From Nakamurella sp. PAMC28650 (GTDB lineage: Bacteria > Actinomycetota > Actinomycetes > Mycobacteriales > Nakamurellaceae), in NCBI RefSeq assembly GCF_014303395.1, contig NZ_CP060298.1, forward strand, positions 4,731,001 to 4,795,000: 64,000 nt of DNA, given 5' to 3'. Every line of letters begins with the position of its first letter. The first letter of the stretch is position 1. A program made the translations under genes and the position numbers. Of this stretch, positions 58,111 through 64,000 are shown piece after piece. The notes below the pieces were generated by a model, which saw nothing but the letters and a program-made list of their open reading frames with translations, made no database searches and was not told the origin of the DNA.

Positions 58111-58878
58111 TCATCTGCCGGCGGCCGCGCCGATCAGCAGGCAGGTGGCGGCCACCTCGATGCCGGCCCCCAGGACATCGCCGGTGATGCCGCCGAATCG
58201 CCGGCTGCAGCGCCGGATCAGGGCGATGACGACCGCGGCGGCCAGGACCACCGCGGCCGGTCCCTGCCACCACGGACGTCCGGAGAGCGCCATCACGGCG
58301 GACGCGATACCGGCGGCGACCAGGCCCCCGACTGCGGCGGCGGTCTGCGGCACCACCCCGGCCACCGTCGCGCCCAGACCGCCCGGCCGGGCCGCGGGGA
58401 TCCCGGCGGCGCAGCCAACCAGCAGCGCCCAGCGAGCCAGGACGAGGAGCACGACTCCGCCGAGCAATCCCCAGGGACGATCGAGAACCGCGGCCAGGGA
58501 AGCGGTCTGCAGCAGCAGGATCAACACCAGGGTGGCAGCGCCGGCCGGGCCGGTATTGCCCCGGCGCATGATCTCCAGCGCACGCTCCCGGTCGTAGGAC
58601 GCCGTCAGACCGTCGGCGGTGTCGGCCAGTCCGTCCAGGTGCAGACCACGGCTACCCAGCGCGAACGTCCCCACGACCAGGGCGGCCACGATCAACGGCG
58701 GCAGCGCCACGAGGCGGGCGAGTTCGCCGGCGGCGGCCGCTGCCACGGCGATCGGAAGGACGGCCAGCGGCGATGCCAGCATCGCCACCCGCGCGGTCGA
58801 GGCGTCGACGCGTCGTGGAGCCCCGACAGGGAAGGCGGTCAGCGTGCCGACGGCCAGCCGCAGCCCGTCACCGATCAT
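58111..58878 (-). CDS. cobS: Adenosylcobinamide-GDP ribazoletransferase (cobalamin synthase)
   Basis: 255-residue integral membrane enzyme, last step of cobalamin assembly. LRLAVGTLTAFPVGAP is the family start; GSRGLHLDGLADTADGLTASYDRERALEIMRRGNTGPAGAATLVL has the Asp-rich Mg motif; RRFGGITGDVLGAGIEVAATCLLI closes the protein. Six or seven hydrophobic segments. Its ATG overlaps the stop of the phosphatase gene, so it is last in the leftward cobO-cobBC-cobA-phosphatase-cobS series. Confidence 0.95.
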   Translation of the reverse strand: MIGDGLRLAVGTLTAFPVGAPRRVDASTARVAMLASPLAVLPIAVAAAAAGELARLVALPPLIVAALVVGTFALGSRGLHLDGLADTADGLTASYDRERALEIMRRGNTGPAGAATLVLILLLQTASLAAVLDRPWGLLGGVVLLVLARWALLVGCAAGIPAARPGGLGATVAGVVPQTAAAVGGLVAAGIASAVMALSGRPWWQGPAAVVLAAAVVIALIRRCSRRFGGITGDVLGAGIEVAATCLLIGAAAGR

Positions 58879-59588
58879 CCGACGAAGCCGATGGCCGTGA
58901 CGACGTGCTCCACCGCGCCGGACGGCGTGCGGTGGATCGAATGCACCTCACCGCTTTCCACCGGACGCCAGTCCAGCACGTCGAAGTCGTCACCGAGCAG
59001 GAGCGCCAACATGATGCGGATGGTGTCGCCGTGCGAGACGATGACGACGTCGCCGGCGGCGTCGGTGATCCAGGGCGAGGCCAGGATGCCCCCGACGCGG
59101 CCGAGTACGTCGCGCATGGATTCGCCCCCGGGGAGCCGGATCGAGGTGGCCGGAACGGGCTCCCCGTACTGCTGCAGGGCCCGCTGCGCCGCTGCTTCCC
59201 ACTCGAGCGCGGCCTGCGCGCTGTCCATCCCCTCCAGGATGCCCAGGCCCTGTTCCCGCAGCAGGCTGCTCTCGATCGGCGTGAGACCGGTTGCCGCTCC
59301 GATGATCTCAGCGGTCTGGACGGCGCGCCGGAGGTCCGAGGTCAGCAGCCGGGTGGCGTCGAACCCGAGGAGCAGCTGGGCCACCGCGGCCGCCTGTTGC
59401 CGTCCGAGCGGGGTCAGCTCCGCCCCGTCGTTCTGGCCCTGTACGCGGCCCTGCACGTTCCAGGTGGACTGCCCGTGTCGCACCAGGTGGACGGCCGCGG
59501 CCGCGGGGGCCGCTGGGAAGGCCGGGGTCGCTGGGAGGGCCGGAGCGGCCGGGGCCGGCGTCCCCTGATCCGGGCGGTCGGCGGTCAT
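58875..59588 (-). CDS. Histidine phosphatase (alpha-ribazole phosphatase-like)
   Basis: 237 residues. After a Pro/Ala-rich lead of about 30 residues, VHLVRHGQSTWNVQGRVQG has the phosphohistidine motif RHG; LTPLGRQQAAAVAQLL, TSDLRRAVQTAEII and VVIVSHGDTIRIMLALLLG (second His) complete the phosphoglycerate-mutase-like site. Sitting between cobA and cobS with four-base overlaps, it is a good candidate for the CobC-type alpha-ribazole-5-phosphate phosphatase, but sequence alone does not exclude other substrates. Confidence 0.88.
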   Translation of the reverse strand: MTADRPDQGTPAPAAPALPATPAFPAAPAAAAVHLVRHGQSTWNVQGRVQGQNDGAELTPLGRQQAAAVAQLLLGFDATRLLTSDLRRAVQTAEIIGAATGLTPIESSLLREQGLGILEGMDSAQAALEWEAAAQRALQQYGEPVPATSIRLPGGESMRDVLGRVGGILASPWITDAAGDVVIVSHGDTIRIMLALLLGDDFDVLDWRPVESGEVHSIHRTPSGAVEHVVTAIGFVG

Positions 59589-60685
59589 TCCGGGGCCAGC
59601 GGGTCGAAGCCCGCCACCGACCCGATGACGGTGACCGCGGGTGGGACGAGACCGGCGGCGACGGTCGCCGCCGCGATGTCCGCCAGGGTGGCCCGCACGG
59701 TGCGCTGGCCGGGATGGCCGGCGTCGGCGACGGTCGCAGCGGGTGTAGCCGGGTCCATCCCCGACGCGATCAGCTTGGCCGAGATCGCCGGCAGGGTCGC
59801 CACTCCCATCATGACGACCAGGGCGGTACCCGTCCTGGCCAGCGCGGCCCAGTCGAGCGTCGACCGGGGATCGTCGGGCGGGACGTGGCCGCTGACCACG
59901 GTGAAACCCTGGTTCAGGCTGCGATGGGTCACCGGGATCCCGGCCAGTGCCGGCGCTGCCAGCGCCGACGACACCCCGGGCACCAACTGCACCTCGATGC
60001 CGGCCGCCGCGCAGGCCTGCCATTCCTCGCCGCCGCGCCCGAAGACGAAGTTGTCCCCGCCCTTGAGCCGCACGACGGACTTCCCGGCCCGGGCGTGCGC
60101 GATCAGCAACCGGTTGATCTCCTCCTGCGAGGTGAACTCGCCGCGCGGAATCTTGGCCACATCGATGATCTCGGTGCCGGGCCGCACCCACTGCAAGGCG
60201 GCCAGGGGAGCCAACCGGTCGGCGATCACCACGTCGGCCTCCTGGATGGCCCGCATCCCGGTCAACGTCAGCAGGCCGGGGTCGCCCGGTCCCCCGCCGA
60301 CCAGCACGACGCGGCCGCCGGGCTTCAGCCGCCCGCCGGCCGGCTCGTGCGAGGCCAGCCCGGTCCCGATCAGGCAGAACCGGCGCAGCGCCGTTGCACG
60401 GCTGACGATCTCGGCGTCCGCCTGCGGATCCCCGGTGGCCGCGTAGATCAACCAGGCGTTCGCGAGGTCCTCATCGGTGACCTCCCGCTCGTGCAGCGTG
60501 ATCAGTTCGCGTTCGGCGAAGTCGGCCACCGAGGCCACCGGGTCGGTCGAGAACACCACCACCGTCGCCCGACTGGCGCGCAGCGCGGCCACCCGTCCGA
60601 GCGCGGCGACCCCGCCCCCGACGACCACGACCTCACGGCCCCGGACCGGCAGATCGACCAGCAGACCTGCGATCGGACCGCTCAT
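59585..60685 (-). CDS. cobA: Uroporphyrinogen-III C-methyltransferase with N-terminal NAD-binding (CysG-like) domain
   Basis: 366 residues. Residues 1-105 are a Rossmann-like half domain (VVVVGGGVAALGRVAALRASRATVVVFS) as in precorrin-2 dehydrogenase but short. The SAM-dependent methyltransferase follows: VVLVGGGPGDPGLLTLTGMRAIQEADVVIADRLA, VRLKGGDNFVFGRGGEEWQACAAAGIEVQLVPGVSSALAAPALAGIPVTHR, VVMMGVATLP. It makes precorrin-2, the entry to corrin and siroheme. The ATG overlaps the cobB-cobC stop and its stop overlaps the phosphatase start. Confidence 0.94.
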   Translation of the reverse strand: MSGPIAGLLVDLPVRGREVVVVGGGVAALGRVAALRASRATVVVFSTDPVASVADFAERELITLHEREVTDEDLANAWLIYAATGDPQADAEIVSRATALRRFCLIGTGLASHEPAGGRLKPGGRVVLVGGGPGDPGLLTLTGMRAIQEADVVIADRLAPLAALQWVRPGTEIIDVAKIPRGEFTSQEEINRLLIAHARAGKSVVRLKGGDNFVFGRGGEEWQACAAAGIEVQLVPGVSSALAAPALAGIPVTHRSLNQGFTVVSGHVPPDDPRSTLDWAALARTGTALVVMMGVATLPAISAKLIASGMDPATPAATVADAGHPGQRTVRATLADIAAATVAAGLVPPAVTVIGSVAGFDPLAPE

Positions 60686-63276
60686 GCCCGTACCTCCTGC
60701 ACCGCAGCGGTTCCGGCCCGCTCGCGCCGCCTGTCGGCGCCCGCCGCGGCCGCGAGGGTGGCCAGGTGACCCAGTAACCTTCGGCTGACCGCGGGTTCCC
60801 GGACCGCGATCCGGATCCAGTCCTGCCCCAACCCCGGGAACGTGTCTCCGCGGCGCACGGCGAAGCCATGCCCGCGCAGGGCTTCTCTGACGGAACCGTT
60901 CCGTCCGATCGCGCCGGTGTCGACCAGCACGAACGGCGTGCACGGTCTGCCGACGACGGGAAGGCCCAGTTCGGCGAGTCCGGCCGTCAGTACCTCACGA
61001 TGCGCCGCGATCACCGAGGCGGCCTCGGCCGCCTCGGCCAGCGCGTCCGGCTCCAGGCAGGCGACGATGGCGACGAGCGCCGGGGTGGACACCGGCCAGT
61101 GAGGCTGCTGGGCCCGCATCGCGGCGATGACCGACTCGTCGCCGAGGGCGTATCCGGCCCGCAGGCCCGCTATGCCCCAGGTCTTGGTCAGCGACCGCAG
61201 GACCACGAGGCCCGGCAGGTTCGCGCCGGCCAACGATTCGGGCTCCTGCGGAACCGCGTCCATGAAGGCCTCGTCGACCACCACGGTCCGTCCCGGGCGC
61301 ACCAGGTCCCTGAGCACGGTCGATGCGTGCAACGTGCCGGTCGGGTTCGTCGGGTTGCCGATGAACACCAGGTCGGCGTCCGGCGGAATCTGCCGGGCCT
61401 CGAGGGTGAAACCGTCTGCAGCACGCAGGATCACCCGGTGGACCGGATGCCCGGCCGCGACCAGGGCGGCCTCCGGTTCGGTGAACTGGGGGTGGACCAC
61501 CACGGCCTTCCGGGGCCGCAGGGCCCTGGCCAGCAGGGTGAACGCCTCCGCGCCACCGGAGGTGGGGAGCACCTGCCCGACTGGACGCCGGTGGCGGGCC
61601 GCGATCGCCTCGATCGCCTCGCCCGGACGCGGATAGTGCGCGAGATCAGCGACGCTGTCGGTGATCCGGGCCGCCAGCCAGCCCGGCGGCCTCGTCAGCC
61701 TGACGTTGACGGCGAGATCCACCAGGTCGCCGCTGATCTCCGCGTCGCCGTGATGGTCCAGGTCGACCTCGACGGGCCCGGCATCCACGACGGGCCGCAG
61801 TGCTCCGGCCGGGCCGGCCGTCGTCGCAGGGCCTCCGTCGGACCACGGGATGGCGGCATGCACGGCGTGGGCGAAAGCTGCGGCCATGGAGGGGTATCCG
61901 GCCCAGTGGGTATGCAGGTAGGACGCGTGCAGCGTCGGCCGTCCGGTACCCGCCGGGTCCTCGCTGAAGCCGGCCGGGACGCCGTCCAGCAGCCAGGCCG
62001 CCGTGGCGCCGCTGGCGGGTTCGACGGTGGTGCGGTGGAACTCGTGTCCGGTGGAGCGAAACCCGGCCGGAGCCAGCAGGGAATCGGCCGGGCTGATCGC
62101 GGTGCGGTAGGAGAGGGTGAGTTTCGGGGTCATCCGGGCCCCGGCCGGGATCACGCCCACCATGCCTGCTCCGTCCACGGTGTCGGCGAGGTACAGCAGC
62201 CCGGCGCACTCGGCCACCGTCGGGACACCGGCATCGATGGCTGCCCGCAACGATTCCCGCATCGCGGTGTTGGCCGCGAGTCCGTCCGCGTGCACCTCGG
62301 GGAAACCGCCACCGAGGTAGATGCCCTGGGTGCCCGCCGGGAGAGCGCCGTCGGAGATCGGGTCGAAGATCACCGGCTGCAGACCGGCCGCCCGCAGCAG
62401 TTCGTCGGTCTCGGCGTACCGGAACGTGAAGGCCCTGCCCCCGGCCACGGCGACCACCGGCCGGCCGGCTGGGGAAGGCAGGTCGAAGGGCACGAGTTCC
62501 TGCTCCGGGTCCCACGGGGTCGACGGCAGATCCGTTGCACCCCGGGCGATCCGGACGACCTCGTCCAGGTCGATCGCACTCGCGATCCGTGCGGCGAGGA
62601 GGTCGAGAGCGGCCCGCGCATCCTCCCGCTCCTGCGCCGGGACCAGGCCGAGGTGTCGTGACGGGGCGGCGACCCCGACGTCCCGGTCGAGCACGCCCAG
62701 CACCGGGATTCCGGTGGCCTCGAGCGCCGAGACGACCTCACCGGAATGACGGGCGGAGGCACCCTTGTTGAGGATGACGCCGGCGATCCGGACCGAGGTG
62801 TCGAAGGTGGCCAGCCCGTGGACCACCGCGGCGTGGGTGCGGGACGCCGACGAGATGTCGACGACGAGGATCACCGGCGCCCTGACCACACCGGCCACAT
62901 GGGCGGTCGAGGCGAAGCCCTCGCGTCCGATGGCACCGTCGAACAGGCCCATCACGCCTTCGATGACGGCGATGTCTGCCTGCTCCGGCGTGGCCGCACC
63001 GTGCAGGAGGAGCGGGACCAGACGGTGCTCGCCCACCAGGTGTGGATCGAGATTGCGACCTGGACGGCCGGTCGCCAGCGAGTGGTATCCGGGATCGATG
63101 TAGTCCGGGCCCACCTTGTGGCCGGAGACGACGTAGCCGGCGTTGCGCAGAGCGGCCATCAGGCCGATCGCAATCGTCGTCTTGCCGTGCCCGGAGGCCG
63201 GCGCTGCGATGACGATCCTCGGGAGCGACGTCAGCCCCGCCATCGGCCCGATGCCCGTAGCGTGCGGTCCCGTCAC
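60682..63276 (-). CDS. Fused cobyrinate a,c-diamide synthase (CobB) and CobC-type PLP aminotransferase
   Basis: 864 residues. Residues 1-475 are CobB/CbiA: P-loop IVIAAPASGHGKTTIAIGLMAALR, HKVGPDYIDPGYHSLATGRPGRNLD, and a glutamine amidotransferase half with Cys357 in TVAECAGLLYLAD and HTHWAGYP. After a linker of about 35 residues, 510-864 form a class I/II PLP enzyme of the histidinol-phosphate/threonine-phosphate decarboxylase group: LAHYPRPGEAIEAIAARH, IGNPTNPTGTLH, VVDEAFMDAV, and Lys698 in LRSLTKTWGIAGLRAGYALG. Normally cobB and cobC are separate genes. GTG at 63276 overlaps the cobO stop; GTG at 63279 is equally possible. The frame reaches further upstream (63990), but that part overlaps cobO. 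Confidence 0.93.
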   Translation of the reverse strand: MTGPHATGIGPMAGLTSLPRIVIAAPASGHGKTTIAIGLMAALRNAGYVVSGHKVGPDYIDPGYHSLATGRPGRNLDPHLVGEHRLVPLLLHGAATPEQADIAVIEGVMGLFDGAIGREGFASTAHVAGVVRAPVILVVDISSASRTHAAVVHGLATFDTSVRIAGVILNKGASARHSGEVVSALEATGIPVLGVLDRDVGVAAPSRHLGLVPAQEREDARAALDLLAARIASAIDLDEVVRIARGATDLPSTPWDPEQELVPFDLPSPAGRPVVAVAGGRAFTFRYAETDELLRAAGLQPVIFDPISDGALPAGTQGIYLGGGFPEVHADGLAANTAMRESLRAAIDAGVPTVAECAGLLYLADTVDGAGMVGVIPAGARMTPKLTLSYRTAISPADSLLAPAGFRSTGHEFHRTTVEPASGATAAWLLDGVPAGFSEDPAGTGRPTLHASYLHTHWAGYPSMAAAFAHAVHAAIPWSDGGPATTAGPAGALRPVVDAGPVEVDLDHHGDAEISGDLVDLAVNVRLTRPPGWLAARITDSVADLAHYPRPGEAIEAIAARHRRPVGQVLPTSGGAEAFTLLARALRPRKAVVVHPQFTEPEAALVAAGHPVHRVILRAADGFTLEARQIPPDADLVFIGNPTNPTGTLHASTVLRDLVRPGRTVVVDEAFMDAVPQEPESLAGANLPGLVVLRSLTKTWGIAGLRAGYALGDESVIAAMRAQQPHWPVSTPALVAIVACLEPDALAEAAEAASVIAAHREVLTAGLAELGLPVVGRPCTPFVLVDTGAIGRNGSVREALRGHGFAVRRGDTFPGLGQDWIRIAVREPAVSRRLLGHLATLAAAAGADRRRERAGTAAVQEVRA

Positions 63277-63887
63277 CACTCGATCCCCCTCTGCCCCTTC
63301 TGCCCGACGTCCATCGGGTGTTTGACACAGGTCATCTCGGTGACCAGGTCGGCGGCCTCCAGTAGTTTGGGGTCGGCCCGCCGCCCGGTGATCACCACGT
63401 GCTGGTGACCGGTTCGTTCCGCCAGAGTGCTGACCACGTCGTCGATGTCGACCCAGCCCCAGTTGATCGGATAGGTGAACTCGTCGAGGACGTACAACCC
63501 GTGGGTCTGCGCCAGCAGTCGGCGCTTGATCTCCTGCCAGCCGTCGGCGGCCTGCGCCGCATGGTCGGATTCGGAGCCGGCCTGGCGGCTCCACGACCAT
63601 CCCGAACCCATCTTGTGCCACTCGATGGGCCCTCCCGTGCCCTGCTCGTCGTGCAGCGCGCCCAGGGTCTCGAAGGCGGTCTGCTCGCCGATCCGCCACT
63701 TCGCGTTCTTGACGAACTGGAACACACCGACCGACCATCCCTGGTTCCAACCGCGCAGCGCGAGACCGAAGGCTGCAGTGGACTTTCCCTTGCCGTCGCC
63801 GGTATGCACCATCAGCAGAGGGCGATTGCGTCGCTGCCGCGTCGTCAGACCGTCCTGGGGAACGGATTCCGGTTGTCCCTGCGGCAT
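63273..63887 (-). CDS. cobO: Cob(I)yrinic acid a,c-diamide adenosyltransferase
   Basis: 204 residues, attaching the adenosyl group to the corrinoid cobalt. P-loop VHTGDGKGKSTAAFG with residues 30-37, FQFVKNAKWRIGEQTAFETLG, VLDEFTYPINWGWVDIDDVVSTL and VVITGRRADPKLLEAADLVTEM are CobO/BtuR/CobA-type hallmarks. ATG at 63887 overlaps the stop of the upstream partial gene (TGATG), and its stop overlaps the cobB-cobC start. Confidence 0.97.
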   Translation of the reverse strand: MPQGQPESVPQDGLTTRQRRNRPLLMVHTGDGKGKSTAAFGLALRGWNQGWSVGVFQFVKNAKWRIGEQTAFETLGALHDEQGTGGPIEWHKMGSGWSWSRQAGSESDHAAQAADGWQEIKRRLLAQTHGLYVLDEFTYPINWGWVDIDDVVSTLAERTGHQHVVITGRRADPKLLEAADLVTEMTCVKHPMDVGQKGQRGIEW

Positions 63888-64000
63888 CAGGCTGCCCGGC
63901 CGTTGCGTCCGGCTGCCCGGCCGTTGCGTCCGGCTGCCCGGCCGTGACGTCCGGCGGGCCGGCCGTCGCCGTTGCTGCCACGGACGTCACCTACGTCACG
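63887..64000 (-). CDS. C-terminal end of an unidentified gene upstream of cobO, rich in Gly/Arg/Ala repeats
   Basis: One minus-strand frame is open from the window edge and stops with TGA overlapping the cobO ATG (TGATG), as in the rest of this operon. The visible 37 residues end with repeated AAGRNGR units encoded by the 21-bp repeats. Too little is seen to name it. Genes often upstream of cobO in actinobacteria are the cobalt/magnesium-chelatase subunits, so such a tail is a guess. The other two frames are closed or belong to the extended cobB frame. Confidence 0.45.
   Translation of the reverse strand, partial: RDVGDVRGSNGDGRPAGRHGRAAGRNGRAAGRNGRAA
63890..63952. repeat. Three 21-bp tandem repeats
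   Basis: GGCTGCCCGGCCGTTGCGTCC at 63890-63910 and 63911-63931, then a copy with two changes at 63932-63952. In frame for the partial gene upstream of cobO (seven residues per unit). Confidence 0.75.

Noticed and set aside
63277..63990. Upstream extension of the CobB-CobC frame to a start at 63990
   Set aside because: The extra 238 codons overlap cobO entirely; the sequence is low-complexity and unlike CobB. The GTG pair at 63276-63279 overlapping the cobO stop is the fitting start.

Overview
The window is high-GC DNA from an actinobacterium. Evidence: GTG starts are frequent, genes overlap by 1-4 bases (ATGA, GTGA, TGATG), -10 boxes follow TANNNT, and hup encodes a long Lys/Ala/Pro-rich tail. 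From about 13.6 to 55.6 kb the gene order (ung, thiL, DUF3515, ddl, gpsA, ppk1, mutT1, hup, leuD, leuC, iclR, tRNA-Glu, tRNA-Gln, gltX, FAH-family, leuB, serA, ilvC, ilvN, ilvB, cfp6-like, gatB, gatA, gatC, ACT protein) is, from memory, the backbone of Mycobacterium tuberculosis Rv2976c-Rv3013. Proteins are divergent enough that I read this as a related order (a Nakamurella/Frankia/Geodermatophilus-like lineage is a guess). No phage, IS element, CRISPR array or rRNA was seen; this is chromosomal core with few accessory insertions.

Layout. 0-9 kb: truncated drug-type ABC ATPase, a tiny LAxTG-anchored protein, GNAT-ndk-DUF4233-folC-valS operon, acyl-CoA dehydrogenase and a small conserved protein. 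9-16.5 kb: an isolated, catalytically atypical cobT, DUF2071, and a bisC/torZ-like molybdoenzyme coupled to ung, then thiL, a stand-alone AsnC ligand domain and DUF3515. 16.6-24 kb: cell-wall and lipid precursors (ddl, gpsA, plsC), ppk1-mutT1 and hup. 24-45 kb: branched-chain amino-acid and serine synthesis (leuCD with an IclR regulator, cimA, leuB, serA, ilvBNC), with tRNA-Glu/tRNA-Gln beside gltX and a broken secreted subtilase. 45-51 kb: cfp6-like PH protein, ilvD, two YdbS/YdbT-like PH membrane proteins and a PQQ-type sugar dehydrogenase lipoprotein. 51-55.6 kb: gatCAB and an ACT protein. 55.7-64 kb: a cobalamin cluster (cobK, cobD, cobU, cobS, phosphatase, cobA, a cobB-cobC fusion, cobO), cut by the window edge.

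How it works together. ilvB, ilvN, ilvC, ilvD, cimA, leuB and leuCD supply Val, Leu and Ile. The ilvB leader encodes an eight-residue peptide rich in Ile, Leu and Val codons followed by a U-tailed terminator, so transcription attenuation by branched-chain aminoacyl-tRNA is readable from the sequence. gltX, tRNA-Glu, tRNA-Gln and gatCAB are the parts of the indirect Gln-tRNA route.

Best leads for follow-up: two 89-bp palindromic elements with compensating arm changes; the in-frame TAG in the subtilase and the 18-bp tandem repeats before it; the leaderless ilv leader peptide; the CobB-CobC fusion; the CobT with changed acidic residues; the minimal LAxTG surface peptide; and a six-run G-quadruplex motif between convergent genes.
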